DNA of 59,003 bases. It comes from an uncultured Prevotellaceae bacterium. Lineage in GTDB: Bacteria > Bacteroidota > Bacteroidia > Bacteroidales > Muribaculaceae. The notes beneath the pieces were generated by a model. That model made no database searches. It worked only from the letters and a program-made list of their open reading frames with translations, and was not told the DNA's origin. Location: assembly GCA_900318255.1 (NCBI GenBank), contig ONJX01000024.1, forward strand, positions 1-59,003. The letters are read 5' to 3'. Shown here one piece after another: positions 7,100-16,237 of this stretch. The translations under genes were made by a program, and so were the position numbers. Within the stretch, counting starts at the first letter, position 1; each line of letters opens with the position of its first letter.

Positions 7100-9421
7100 A
7101 TGAAATATAAGGTTCTATTATTAACAGCAGTCACGTTAGTGACCACATGCCTTGGCGCCAGTGCCAAGAACATTCTCTCGCTCAAGGAGTCGATTACCGA
7201 CAATGCCATTGTCTTTCCTTCGAGTTTTGAGACCAACACTAAAGAGATGATGGAGAACTGGTATCTTAAGAACTATGCCATCATCGATGAGTCAAATATC
7301 GAAAACCGCGATTATGGACTCGTGAGCGACGCTGAGTACATCAAGCGACTGAAAGCTCTGCCCACCGAGATAGAGATGCCTTTTAACCAAATCGTGAAAA
7401 GCTACATTGAGCGATACATCGTCAGGAGCCGCACTCTCGTGGCACAGATGTTAGGCATGTGCCCTTATTACATGCCCATCTTTGAGGAAGCCCTAGAGCG
7501 CCACAAGATGCCACTTGAGCTCAAGTATATACCTATCATTGAGTCGGCACTCAACCCCAATGCCGTGTCGCCAGCAGGCGCTGGCGGCCTGTGGCAGTTC
7601 ATGATCACCACAGCCAAAGGGGTGGGTCTCACCGTAGATACCCAGCTCGATGAGCGCCGCGACCCCTACAAATCGAGCGAGAAAGCTGCCGTCTATTTCA
7701 AGCAGCTCTACGACACCTACCACGACTGGTCGCTCGCCATCGCCGCCTACAACTGCGGCCCCGGCAACGTGAACAAGGCCATACGCCGCGCTGGCACCGA
7801 CAACCCTGACTTTTGGGAAATCTACAACTACCTGCCTCGTGAGACACGTGGCTATGTGCCAGCATTCATTGCCGCCAACTATGTGATGACCTACTATCAA
7901 AAACACAACATCAACCCAACCCTCACCAAGAAACCACTCATCATCGACACCGTGGCGGTAACCAAACGCATACACCTCAACCAAATCTCCGACGTGCTCA
8001 ACATACCACTCGATGAGATAAAAATCCTCAACCCGCAATACCGTGCAGGAGTCATCAATGGATCGCAGGCTCGACCTCTCACTCTGGCACTGCCATCACA
8101 GCAAATCTACAGCTACATCATGGCTGAAGACAGAATAGAGAACTACCAAAAGAACATCTACGCACAGAGGGGTGAAGTAAAGCCTGGAGATGTGAGAGCC
8201 ATTGTGGGCGAAGACGAGATTCCCGACAAATACATCTACCACACTGTGACCGATGGCGAAGATTTCATAGAGATTGCCGACCGCTATGGCATGGAATATG
8301 ACGACCTTAAAGAGCTCAACCAGCTCACATCCACCACACTGCATCCAGGGCAAGTGCTGCAAGTGATTAACATGAACTCCGTTATCGAAGAAACTGTCAT
8401 GGGTTCGCAGAGCGGCAATCCCTATAACAACCAAACATCGCAGGAGCTAGTTGCACAAAACAACAATAGCAGAAACAACAGCCGTGACTACGGCAACAAC
8501 AACTATCGCGACGACAACAGCAGCTACAACAGCAACCACGACAACAACCGCAACCACGACAACAACCGCAACCGCGACAACAGCAGCTACAACAACAATC
8601 GCGACAACAACCGCAACCGCGACAACAACAGCAGTGACAACAACCGCAACAACAGCAGCAACTACAATAGCAACCGCAACAACAGCAGCAGCAACTACAG
8701 CAACCGCGACAAGCAGCCTGTGCCACCCAAACCCGAAAAAACCAAGACACAACCCAAGAACACAGTCCCCGAAAAGCAAAACACCAGCAAAGACACCCCA
8801 AAAAGCGAAAACAAGAGCAACAACACTGCCAAGAACGACAATAAGAACAACATTGCCAAGAACGACAACAAAAACAACAAGAACGACAAAAAGAACAATA
8901 ACAACAAGGGCAAAAACACTCAAAAAGAGGATAAGAAGCCTCAAAGCACTAAGCACAGAGTGAAAGAAGGCGACAACCTCACCAAGCTCGCCAACCATTA
9001 TGGGGTGAGCCAAGAAGACCTGCGCGCTGCTAACAACATCAACGGTGACCACATTGAGATAGGTCAAGATATCACCATCCCCGAAAAGGGATATGCCAAG
9101 AAGCACCCACAACCCAAACAGCAAGCCAAAGAGCAACCCAAACAGCAACACCAAGTGAAACAGCATAGTACCAGCCAGAACAAAGACCGAGAAAAGAACA
9201 ACACAGCTGCAGAACAAAGCAAAAACAAAAACAAGAACAACAACGACTCAACAAACCGACACAACAGAAAGAACAAGGACAACACTGCAACCAAGCAAGA
9301 CAAGAACGAAAAGGGTAAGAACAATAACACCACTACTCAGCATAACAACAAAAGCAAGAACAACAATAACACAACTACCCAGCAGAACAATAAAAGCAAC
9401 AAGTCAGGAAAGAAGAAATAA
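7100..9421 (+). CDS. LysM-containing membrane-bound lytic transglycosylase (MltD-like)
   Basis: The enzyme cleaves the MurNAc-GlcNAc bond of peptidoglycan, forming 1,6-anhydro ends. The 773-residue protein starts with a signal peptide (MKYKVLLLTAVTLVTTCLGASA). The SLT domain (about 120-290) has the catalytic Glu at 148 in IPIIESALNPNAVSPAGAGG. A degenerate LysM lies near 330, a LysM near 380-425 (YHTVTDGEDFIEIADRYGM) and another near 620-660 (HRVKEGDNLTKLANHYGVSQ). The linkers are extreme: about 95 residues of Asn/Arg/Asp/Ser repeats (8450-8710) and long Asn/Lys/Gln tails up to the stop. Such linkers are poorly conserved and may span or bind the wall. ATG at 7100 is chosen because it gives the signal peptide. 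RelA/SpoT, which often follows in relatives, is not present. Confidence 0.92.
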   Translation: MKYKVLLLTAVTLVTTCLGASAKNILSLKESITDNAIVFPSSFETNTKEMMENWYLKNYAIIDESNIENRDYGLVSDAEYIKRLKALPTEIEMPFNQIVKSYIERYIVRSRTLVAQMLGMCPYYMPIFEEALERHKMPLELKYIPIIESALNPNAVSPAGAGGLWQFMITTAKGVGLTVDTQLDERRDPYKSSEKAAVYFKQLYDTYHDWSLAIAAYNCGPGNVNKAIRRAGTDNPDFWEIYNYLPRETRGYVPAFIAANYVMTYYQKHNINPTLTKKPLIIDTVAVTKRIHLNQISDVLNIPLDEIKILNPQYRAGVINGSQARPLTLALPSQQIYSYIMAEDRIENYQKNIYAQRGEVKPGDVRAIVGEDEIPDKYIYHTVTDGEDFIEIADRYGMEYDDLKELNQLTSTTLHPGQVLQVINMNSVIEETVMGSQSGNPYNNQTSQELVAQNNNSRNNSRDYGNNNYRDDNSSYNSNHDNNRNHDNNRNRDNSSYNNNRDNNRNRDNNSSDNNRNNSSNYNSNRNNSSSNYSNRDKQPVPPKPEKTKTQPKNTVPEKQNTSKDTPKSENKSNNTAKNDNKNNIAKNDNKNNKNDKKNNNNKGKNTQKEDKKPQSTKHRVKEGDNLTKLANHYGVSQEDLRAANNINGDHIEIGQDITIPEKGYAKKHPQPKQQAKEQPKQQHQVKQHSTSQNKDREKNNTAAEQSKNKNKNNNDSTNRHNRKNKDNTATKQDKNEKGKNNNTTTQHNNKSKNNNNTTTQQNNKSNKSGKKK

Positions 9422-9439
9422 AATCTTCCCCTCACCAAA

Positions 9440-9484
9440 AAACTCAAGCGAGATGTGCAGTGTGCTGCCATCTCGCTTGAGTTT
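9440..9484. terminator. Bidirectional terminator between the transglycosylase and vsr
   Basis: A perfect 16-bp stem (9440-9455 with 9469-9484) has a 13-nt loop. It is A-rich on the left and T-rich on the right, so it can serve both converging genes. Confidence 0.85.
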
Positions 9485-9492
9485 ATTACAGG

Positions 9493-10001
9493 CTACTTCC
9501 CATATTCCACTTGTGGCTCGGCAGCCAGCGGCAGAGCATTATCCTCTTCGGCTGGATAGAGCTTTGCGCCATTAGTCTCAAGATATATCTGGCTCAGGCG
9601 GCGACTCAGCGCCAGCAGTGTGGCTCTGCGACTGGCCTTGCTGAGCTGGCACTCCCACACCACCAGCACATACCACCCCATCTTGTGAAGCAGACGGTAG
9701 TTGCGCTCATCGCGCTCACGGTTGCGACGGAATTTTGCTGTCCAAAATCGACATTGGTCAGCGGCACCCTATACTTGTCGCAGCCTTCATGAGCATGCCA
9801 AAAGCACCCGTTTACAAATATCACGGTGCTATATTTTGTGAGCACTATATCGGGACTGCCAGGTAGCTGCTTCGCGTTCACACGATAGCGGTAGCCTTGT
9901 CTCCACAGCCAGCGGCGCACAACCATCTCGGGATTAGTGTCGCGGCTGCCTATGCGACTCATGCAGCGATGTCGCTGCTCAGGTGTCATCTTGTCGGCCA
10001 T
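9493..10001 (-). pseudogene. vsr: Very short patch repair endonuclease (Vsr), frameshifted
   Basis: Vsr nicks DNA at T:G mismatches that arise by deamination of 5-methylcytosine. The first frame from 10001 gives MTPEQRHRCMSRIGSRDTNPE, the hallmark start, then GYRYRVNAKQLPGSPDIVL and FVNGCFWHAHEGC with the conserved catalytic and zinc-site residues. After LTNVDF the frame is lost at the A4 run 9744-9747. Adding one base restores the family sequence (FWTAKFRRNRERDERN), and the rest follows in another frame as HKMGWYVLVVWECQL. The whole would be about 169 residues. No cytosine methylase lies nearby. Either a pseudogene, or an under-called homopolymer. Confidence 0.85.
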
Positions 10002-10054
10002 CGTAGCAATAAAAGCAAGGAGGGAGACATCACTCCCCTACTCCCTGCTCCTTC

Positions 10055-10561
10055 TCATTCTATACCCAAAGATCTTTTCACCTCTGCAGTGACGTCGATA
10101 GCTCCAGCGCCTGTATATACCACGGGCACCCTCGACACATCTATAATATAGGTGTAGTGCCCAGCATCACCCACCACCTTGATGGCAGCATTTATCTTGG
10201 CATAAATGGGAGTTTCCAGCTCCTGCTTGATAGCGGCCAGAGCGGCCTGGCTCTTGGCTAGAAACGACTCAATAGAGCTGTTGCTCTCCTGTATCTCTCG
10301 CACGCGGCGGTCGCGAATCGTGGCTGGTGTGTCGCCTGCCAGGCCTTGATAAGCGGCATACTTGTCGTTAAACTCCTGTTGCATCATCTCATACTCTGCC
10401 TTGTACTGCTGCGACGCCTTCTCGAGTTGCTCATTGGCTCGCTGGCTCTCGGGCATGGCAGCAAAAATTGCTTGCACATCAACTGTGGCAATCTTCATCT
10501 GTGCCATCAGTGCCATGGGCAGCGTCAGCAGAGCAAGCATCAATAATCGTTTAATATTCAT
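10055..10561 (-). CDS. OmpH/Skp-family periplasmic chaperone (third copy)
   Basis: Skp-like chaperones hold unfolded outer-membrane proteins in the periplasm on their way to the BAM complex. The protein is 168 residues, with a signal peptide (LLMLALLTLPMALMAQ) directly followed by the beta strand MKIATVDVQAIFAAMPE. A long helical hairpin comes next (ANEQLEKASQQYKAEYEMMQQEF...), and the usual C-terminal strand (YTYIIDVSRVPVVY) closes the domain. Length and order match Skp. It is separated from the second ompH by a strong terminator and has its own promoter box, so it forms its own transcript, probably continuing into vsr 53 bp downstream. Confidence 0.9.
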   Translation of the reverse strand: MNIKRLLMLALLTLPMALMAQMKIATVDVQAIFAAMPESQRANEQLEKASQQYKAEYEMMQQEFNDKYAAYQGLAGDTPATIRDRRVREIQESNSSIESFLAKSQAALAAIKQELETPIYAKINAAIKVVGDAGHYTYIIDVSRVPVVYTGAGAIDVTAEVKRSLGIE

Positions 10562-10625
10562 CGTTGTGTCTTTTAATATTCAAGGTTATGATACTTCACA
10601 ATCTTGAGTTAAGTTTTCTTCACCA

Positions 10626-10633
10626 CAAAGGTA
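10626..10633 (-). promoter_or_regulatory. Promoter box of the third ompH gene
   Basis: TACCTTTG on the minus strand, 65 bp ahead of the start codon, just downstream of the preceding gene's terminator. No good -33 match. Confidence 0.55.
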
Positions 10634-10673
10634 ACACTTTTTGTGCGTGCTTTGCACTTTTTCATCAAAAAAA

Positions 10674-10708
10674 ATTGGCCAACGGTGATGGTTACACCTT
10701 TGGCCAAT
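10674..10708 (-). terminator. Terminator after the second ompH gene
   Basis: ATTGGCCAA (10674-10682) pairs with TTGGCCAAT (10700-10708). An inner CGGTG/CACC pairing extends the stem, and a run of eight T follows on the minus strand. It ends the bamA-ompH transcript. Confidence 0.85.
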
Positions 10709-10731
10709 TCATTTCTTCAATATGCAATAAA

Positions 10732-11244
10732 TTACTTAATGCCAAGTTTTGCCTTCACCTTAGCCGAGATGTCCTCGATGTTGTTGCCTTGATAAAGGAG
10801 AGTTGCTGAGTCGAGGATGCCGGCAAAGCCACCTTCGGCGCCAACAGCGGTGATAGCAGTCATCAGCTTCTGCTGAATGGGAGCCATCAGTGTCTCTTGC
10901 TGTTTCTGAATGTCTTGCTGGGCAGTCTGCATGAAATTCTGATAGCGAGTATAGAGGTCTTCCAGCTCTTTAGCCTTAGCCATAGCAGTAGGGTCGCTTT
11001 CGGGTTTTGCCATGCCTTTTGTAAGAGTCTCTAGCTCGGCCTGCTTTTTGTTGAACTCATCTTGAAGAGCCTTGGCTTGAGTCTCATACTTACCGCTCAG
11101 CTCATTGAGAGTATTCTTCATTGTTGCAAACTCGGGCATAACATTAAGAATTTCGGTTGGATTTACTGCACCTAGCTTAACGGTTTGAGCTTGAATGCAC
11201 ATAGGAACAGCCACGAGGACTGCAAGTAAAAATTTCTTGAACAT
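10732..11244 (-). CDS. OmpH/Skp-family periplasmic chaperone (second copy)
   Basis: The 170-residue protein has a signal peptide (FKKFLLAVLVAVPMCIQAQ), the OmpH strand VKLGAVNPTEILNVMPE, and a long charged helical region with Gln-rich tips (NFMQTAQQDIQKQQETL). The closing strand is GGFAGILDSATLLYQG. ATG at 11244 (MFKK) is preferred over 11250. It lies about 100 bp after the first copy and is followed by a clear terminator. Family role: periplasmic holdase for outer-membrane proteins, fitting its position behind bamA. Duplicated ompH genes next to bamA are common in Bacteroidetes. Confidence 0.92.
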   Translation of the reverse strand: MFKKFLLAVLVAVPMCIQAQTVKLGAVNPTEILNVMPEFATMKNTLNELSGKYETQAKALQDEFNKKQAELETLTKGMAKPESDPTAMAKAKELEDLYTRYQNFMQTAQQDIQKQQETLMAPIQQKLMTAITAVGAEGGFAGILDSATLLYQGNNIEDISAKVKAKLGIK

Positions 11245-11282
11245 AATCAATTAATTGGTTATTATTAAGTATTATTAATTTT

Positions 11283-11314
11283 TAGTGGAATAGTGGAATA
11301 GTAGAATAGTGGAA
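11283..11314. repeat. 8-bp tandem repeat TAGTGGAA x4
   Basis: Four tandem units TAGTGGAA (the third reads TAGTAGAA) lie between the first two ompH genes. Slippage could change spacing; no function is evident. Confidence 0.8.
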
Positions 11315-11347
11315 TAGTTATATCAACTGTAAACTATTAACCTTGCG

Positions 11348-11863
11348 CTACTTAGAGTATCCTAGCTTCTCAAGCACCTGATTGCTGATGTCGATGTTGG
11401 GAGATGCAAAGATGATGCTTTGCGACGAAGCACGATCAAATATCACTTGCAGGCCTCGCTCCTCACTCACCTTCTTCACAGCGGCATAGATGTCGTCCTG
11501 GATGGGTTTCATCAGCGATTGACGCTTCTTGAAGAGCTCTCCTTGAGGGCCAAAATACTTGGCATTGAGCTGCATTGCCTCTTTCTCCTTGGCAACGATT
11601 TCCTCTTCTTTCTTTTTCTTTTGGTCATCGGTGAGGAACACCGACTCGCTCTGGTAGTTCTTATACATGGCGTCGGCAGCCTTCTTGAGCTCGTCAACCT
11701 CGCGCTGCCAGCGCTGCGACACTTGATTTAACTGCTCATTGGCCATCTCATAGGCTGGAATGTTCTTGAGGATATACTCCATGTCAACGAGTGCAAACTT
11801 CTGAGCACTGGCAGTTGCCATGCAGGCAACCATTGCCACTAATAATAATGCAAACTTTTTCAT
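11348..11863 (-). CDS. OmpH/Skp-family periplasmic chaperone (first copy)
   Basis: The 171-residue protein has a signal peptide (MKKFALLLVAMVACMATASA) and the strand QKFALVDMEYILKNIPAYEMA. A highly charged coiled-coil hairpin follows (LTDDQKKKKEEEIVAKEKEA), then the closing strand GLQVIFDRASSQSIIF. This is the best match of the three to canonical Skp. It follows bamA by 139 bp on the same strand, and bamA-skp linkage is conserved across Gram-negative bacteria. Acts in the periplasm as a holdase for beta-barrel precursors. Confidence 0.93.
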   Translation of the reverse strand: MKKFALLLVAMVACMATASAQKFALVDMEYILKNIPAYEMANEQLNQVSQRWQREVDELKKAADAMYKNYQSESVFLTDDQKKKKEEEIVAKEKEAMQLNAKYFGPQGELFKKRQSLMKPIQDDIYAAVKKVSEERGLQVIFDRASSQSIIFASPNIDISNQVLEKLGYSK

Positions 11864-12002
11864 GTTGTCTCTATTACGTATCTAAATTTGTTAATATTTT
11901 GCTTGTTTTTGACTGCTTTTTAAGTTAAAAGTTTAATTCTTGAGGACAGATTTCAGAAACATGAGGTCAGAAGCACTCAACTCTTTACATTTCACACTGA
12001 TC

Positions 12003-14651
12003 TTAGAATTCCTGTCCCAGCACAAAGTGGAAGTTGCTGCCTCCCTTATTGCCATAAACCTTGTCGAAACCATAACCCCAGTCTATACCCATCATGCCAA
12101 TCATTGGCAGATAGATGCGAGCTCCCACGCCAGCTGAGCGCTTGAGGTCAAATGGGTTGAATTTCTTAACGCTAGTCCATGCATTACCAGCCTCAACAAA
12201 GGCGAGAGCATAGATGGTGGCACTGTTAGAGAGCATGAATGGGAAGTGAAGTTCCACGCCCAGGCGGGTGTAGGCATAACCTTCCTGGCCATAAGGTGTG
12301 AAGGCACCATTCTCATAGCCGCGCAGGGCAATAGTCTCGGTAGCGTAGGTGTAGCTTCCGCTCATGCCATCACCGCCCACATAGAAGGTCTCAAAAGGCG
12401 ACTTCAGGTGTTTGTTCCAGCTGCCGAGCAAGCCAAAGTCGGCACGGGTCATCAGCACCAGTGTCCAGCGGCCATTGGGGTCGGTAAGTGGAGTGTAGGT
12501 CTTAGACTGGAACTTGAGCTTCCAGTATTCTATCCAGTGATAAAGCTCTTTCTTCGACGCATCGGTACCCGCCTCGCTCAATGCCTTCCAGTCTTTCTTG
12601 CCAAAGAGGTTGGCTGGTGGTGTAGCGTGGAATGAGAGAGTAAACGAACTGCCGCGACGTGTGTAAAGCGGGTTATCGATACTGTTGCGCGAGAGCGTGA
12701 GTCCTAGCACTAGCGAGTTGCTCACACCGTTCTTCATGTAGTACATGTACTCCCAGTTCTTGAGGCTATACCACTGATAGCTCAGGTCGGCCATGAGAGT
12801 GAAGTAGTCGTCGGGCCACTTCAGGCGCTTACCAAAGCCCAGAGTCACACCCGCCATCTGCAAGCACTTGCCTGGGTCGTAGGCGTTCTCATAATAGTTA
12901 TTGCCATAGTAGTTGCCCATGTAACTGTTATAGCCATTATACATGCCATTATACAGAGTGTTGAGATAGTAGTTCTGATACTGGCTGTTGTAGAACGACG
13001 AGTTAATGCCTGTGGTGCGGCTGTAGAATGCCGACACTTGCAGCGTGTTGGGGCGCTTGCCACCAAACCACGGGTCAACAAACGAGAGGCTGTAGGCTTG
13101 ATAATACTTGGCATTGGTCTGCGCACTAATCGAGAAAGTCTGTCCATCGCCCTGTGGGATGATGCCCTTGAACGATGATGGATGGAACAGGTTCTTTATA
13201 GAGAAATTAGTGAACTTGAGTGTCACCTTGCCTATGATTCCCGTCTGGCCCCAACCTGCCGAGAGCTCAATCTGGTCGTTAGCTTTCGACTCCAGGTTAA
13301 GGATAATGTCAACGGTGCCATCTTCCTCGTTGGGCTCCGGGCGGATGTCCATCTTCTCGGGGTCGAAATGGCCTGTCTGGGCTATCTCACGAGCCGAGCG
13401 CACCAGGTCTTCCTTGCTGAAGAGCTCACCAGGACGCACACGCAGCTCACGGCGCACCACCTTCTCATAGAGGCGGTCATTGCCGTTGATGACCACTTTG
13501 TTGATGCGAGCTTGCTTGCCCTCATAGATGCGCATCTCCAAGTCAACAGAGTCGCCCTCTATCTTGGTCTCGGTGGGGATGAGCTGGAAAAACAGGTATC
13601 CGTTGTTCATATATAAGTTAGAAACGGCATCGTCATCTTCGCTCACGCGCTTGTTGAGCAACTTTTGGTTATACACGTCACCTTTCTCAAATCCCAGCAC
13701 CTCGTTGAGTGTGGCTGTGGGATACACTGTATTACCCACCCAGTTGATGTTTGAGATATAATATTTCTTACCCTCATCAATCTTGAGGTAAACGTCAACC
13801 GATTTTTCGTTGAAGGTAGCTACGCTGTCCCACACTATCACAGCGTCGCGGTAACCATTCTCGTTATATTTGTCGATAATGCGCTGCTTGTCTTCCTCAT
13901 AGTCGGTGCGCACAAATTTCTTTTGGCTGAACCACTTCAGCACGTTGAGAATGCCACTCTCGTTGGTCTTCTTCATGGTGCGCTTTATCTTGCCATCGCT
14001 AAACACCTCGTTGCCTTCAACATAGATTTTGTGAACGCTCACCTTCTCGTGTTTATCGACAACAACGTCAACAATCACCTCGTTCTGTTTGCTCAAGTCG
14101 GGTTGCTGTTGCACCTTGCATGTGGCTTTTTCAAAGCCTTTAGCGGCATAATATTTCTCGATAATCTGCTCAATGCGATTAGAGATGTTGGGCGTGATTT
14201 GGCTTCCCACCAAATTTCCCAGCCGCTCGGTGATGTCCTTCTGCTCGCCTTTCTTCATGCCAAGGAAGTTGACTTTTGAGATGCGGGGCTGCTGCCGCAG
14301 GTTGAATTCCAACCATGCCTTGTCGCCATGAATTTTCTCAACCTTGATTTGCACCTTTGAGAAAAGTCCCTGACGCCAGAAGCGCTTAGCGGCGGCCTTG
14401 AGCTCGCTGCCAGGAATCTCGATGCGTTGCCCAATACTCAGTCCCGAGTAACCTATCACGACATAATCCTCATAGTTGTCAACTCCTGTGACCTTTATGC
14501 CGGCAATCACATATTTTGTAGGAGCGCCATTAAAGGAGAGCTTAGGATAGAAAATTGTATCGTTCAGGGTGTATGTCTCTTGGGCACTGCTGTGAGATGC
14601 GCCTAGTGTCATCACCGCCAGAAAGACCATTATGAATTTAATATATCGCAT
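12003..14651 (-). CDS. bamA: Outer-membrane protein assembly factor BamA
   Basis: BamA is the barrel of the BAM complex that inserts beta-barrel proteins into the outer membrane. The 882-residue protein has a signal peptide (FIMVFLAVMTLGASHSSA), then several POTRA domains (about 45-470, for example KVNFLGMKKGEQKDITERLG and ARINKVVINGNDRLYEKVVRRELRV in two repeats). A C-terminal barrel follows, with the WGQTG and FVGGDGMSGSYTY blocks, ending on an aromatic residue (VLGQEF) as a BAM beta-signal. There are insertions rich in Tyr/Asn in the barrel (about residues 565-600, YNGYNSYMGNYYGNNYYEN). It is preceded by uppS (36 bp) and followed by ompH, the usual Bacteroidales order. Confidence 0.95.
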   Translation of the reverse strand: MRYIKFIMVFLAVMTLGASHSSAQETYTLNDTIFYPKLSFNGAPTKYVIAGIKVTGVDNYEDYVVIGYSGLSIGQRIEIPGSELKAAAKRFWRQGLFSKVQIKVEKIHGDKAWLEFNLRQQPRISKVNFLGMKKGEQKDITERLGNLVGSQITPNISNRIEQIIEKYYAAKGFEKATCKVQQQPDLSKQNEVIVDVVVDKHEKVSVHKIYVEGNEVFSDGKIKRTMKKTNESGILNVLKWFSQKKFVRTDYEEDKQRIIDKYNENGYRDAVIVWDSVATFNEKSVDVYLKIDEGKKYYISNINWVGNTVYPTATLNEVLGFEKGDVYNQKLLNKRVSEDDDAVSNLYMNNGYLFFQLIPTETKIEGDSVDLEMRIYEGKQARINKVVINGNDRLYEKVVRRELRVRPGELFSKEDLVRSAREIAQTGHFDPEKMDIRPEPNEEDGTVDIILNLESKANDQIELSAGWGQTGIIGKVTLKFTNFSIKNLFHPSSFKGIIPQGDGQTFSISAQTNAKYYQAYSLSFVDPWFGGKRPNTLQVSAFYSRTTGINSSFYNSQYQNYYLNTLYNGMYNGYNSYMGNYYGNNYYENAYDPGKCLQMAGVTLGFGKRLKWPDDYFTLMADLSYQWYSLKNWEYMYYMKNGVSNSLVLGLTLSRNSIDNPLYTRRGSSFTLSFHATPPANLFGKKDWKALSEAGTDASKKELYHWIEYWKLKFQSKTYTPLTDPNGRWTLVLMTRADFGLLGSWNKHLKSPFETFYVGGDGMSGSYTYATETIALRGYENGAFTPYGQEGYAYTRLGVELHFPFMLSNSATIYALAFVEAGNAWTSVKKFNPFDLKRSAGVGARIYLPMIGMMGIDWGYGFDKVYGNKGGSNFHFVLGQEF

Positions 14652-14687
14652 ATTATTTTGTGTGGTAATGTTTTTTATGATCGTGTT

Positions 14688-15458
14688 TTATTTTGACATC
14701 AACTGCTCACTGGTTTTGCCATAGCGACGCTCACGCTGCTGATAGTTCACGATAGCTTCGCAAAAATCGTCTTTAGTGAAGTCGGGCCAAAATTTGTTGG
14801 TGAAAAATAGCTCACTGTAAGCAATCTGCCACAACAGGAAGTTGCTGATGCGCTCGTCGCCAGCGGTGCGTATGAGCAGGTCGGGGTCGGGCATGTGGCC
14901 AGTGGCAAGATGCGACGAGAAGAGCTCGGCATCTATTGCGTCAACCTCGATTTCCCCAGCAGCAGCCTTGCGAGCCAGCGACTTGCACGCCTCTACTATC
15001 TCCCACCGCGACGAGTAGCTCAACGCCAGGCACAGCACAAGCCCCGTGCAGTGCGACGTGTCGTCGATGCACTTGGCCAGACGCTGCTTAGCAAAGGCGG
15101 GCATGCGCTCCAGGTCGCCTATGGCAGTAAGCCGCACGTTGTTCTTGATAAGGTCGGGAGTCTGCTGCTCTATCGACACCACTATCAAGTTCATCAGTGC
15201 GTCAACCTCATCTTGAGGACGGTTCCAGTTCTCGGTCGAGAAGGTGTAGAGCGTGAGGTAGCCTATCCCCAGCTCGCTAGCTATCTCGGTGATTTGCCTC
15301 ACCGTGGTCACGCCATTTTCATGACCCATAGAGCGCATCAGTCCGCGCTGCTTTGCCCAGCGCCCGTTGCCATCCATTATGATGGCCACATGCTTGGGAA
15401 GGCGAGTGCGGTCTATTTTATCTATCAATGACATATCTATGTGTGTGTTGTTAGCCAT
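14688..15458 (-). CDS. uppS: Isoprenyl transferase (undecaprenyl diphosphate synthase)
   Basis: The enzyme makes the C55 lipid carrier for peptidoglycan and surface polysaccharides by cis-condensation of isopentenyl diphosphate onto farnesyl diphosphate. The protein is 256 residues. Visible family motifs are [18 protein letters not shown] with the catalytic Asp, [26 protein letters not shown], and the C-terminal [19 protein letters not shown] and [14 protein letters not shown] blocks. It lies 6 bp after the DUF6089 gene and 36 bp before bamA, so it is almost surely in one operon. ATG at 15434 is a possible shorter start. Confidence 0.96.
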   Translation of the reverse strand: MANNTHIDMSLIDKIDRTRLPKHVAIIMDGNGRWAKQRGLMRSMGHENGVTTVRQITEIASELGIGYLTLYTFSTENWNRPQDEVDALMNLIVVSIEQQTPDLIKNNVRLTAIGDLERMPAFAKQRLAKCIDDTSHCTGLVLCLALSYSSRWEIVEACKSLARKAAAGEIEVDAIDAELFSSHLATGHMPDPDLLIRTAGDERISNFLLWQIAYSELFFTNKFWPDFTKDDFCEAIVNYQQRERRYGKTSEQLMSK

Positions 15459-15464
15459 TTTATT

Positions 15465-16136
15465 TTACTCTATATAATGACATTTCACGCAGCGCTTGCT
15501 AAACTCATAGGTAATGGTAAACATCGCCACCGAGTACCAGTCGGTGTTCTTTGCGATGCCGTGATTGTAGCCATAGAGGTCGGTTATGCCATCAAGCTTG
15601 TCGCAGAACGACTTGCGCATTGTGAACTCAAATCCCAGGTTTAGACGTTCTTTCAACCTGAACTTCACGCCAGCGCCCAGCGGCAGCACCATGCCAAAAC
15701 TTGTGTTGCCATTAGCAAACGAGAGCTCTGCGCCAAGGCCCACTGTCAGGTAAGGCGTGAGGCGCTTATAGTGCTTGTAGCGCGGGCCGTCGCCAAAGTG
15801 GAAGAAGTTAAACTCCACCTGTCCTGCCAGGTCCACCACATGAGCGTTGAAGCTGAACTGCTGGTCAAAGGGAAACTTCGACTCTATGTTCTTGCTGTCG
15901 CCAGCAAGGTTCACATACAGGAGGTTGCCCTTAAACGAGAAACGTGTGTTGAGATTGTAGCGGAATATTCCACCGCCTGCCACACGCGGCATCTTATACA
16001 TGTTGCTCCTGTTAGCATCGCCCAGATAGCCTGTCACACCCACTGCTGGACCTATCTCATAGCGATAGGTCTGGCTCCATGCCAGCATAGTGCCCACAAG
16101 CACTAAGGCCATTATCGTTGCGGTTTTCTTTATCAT
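15465..16136 (-). CDS. DUF6089 outer-membrane beta-barrel protein (PorG-like)
   Basis: The 223-residue protein has a signal peptide (TATIMALVLVGTMLAWSQ). Alternating strands of an eight-stranded barrel follow (RYEIGPAVGVTGYLGDANRS, FSFKGNLLYVNLAGDSKN, LTPYLTVGLGAELSFANGN). DUF6089 includes PorG, an outer-membrane protein linked to type IX secretion. The order DUF6089-uppS-bamA-ompH is typical for Bacteroidales. No other T9SS machinery gene is in the window, but several proteins here carry T9SS-like tails. Start at 16136 (MIKKTATIM) gives the best signal peptide; 16154 is possible. Confidence 0.85.
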   Translation of the reverse strand: MIKKTATIMALVLVGTMLAWSQTYRYEIGPAVGVTGYLGDANRSNMYKMPRVAGGGIFRYNLNTRFSFKGNLLYVNLAGDSKNIESKFPFDQQFSFNAHVVDLAGQVEFNFFHFGDGPRYKHYKRLTPYLTVGLGAELSFANGNTSFGMVLPLGAGVKFRLKERLNLGFEFTMRKSFCDKLDGITDLYGYNHGIAKNTDWYSVAMFTITYEFSKRCVKCHYIE

Positions 16137-16237
16137 AATGATAGCTACTTTCATGCTTTGGTTATAATAATGAAAAACGCTGATTGGCGATGAAAAAGTA
16201 TATTTTCAATGAGCAACAAGTCATTAATTAATTTTTT

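Noticed and set aside
8397..9333. Long minus-strand frames inside the transglycosylase gene (Cys-rich or Val-rich proteins)
   Set aside because: They are the complement of the Asn/Lys/Arg repeats; no start signals or family match.
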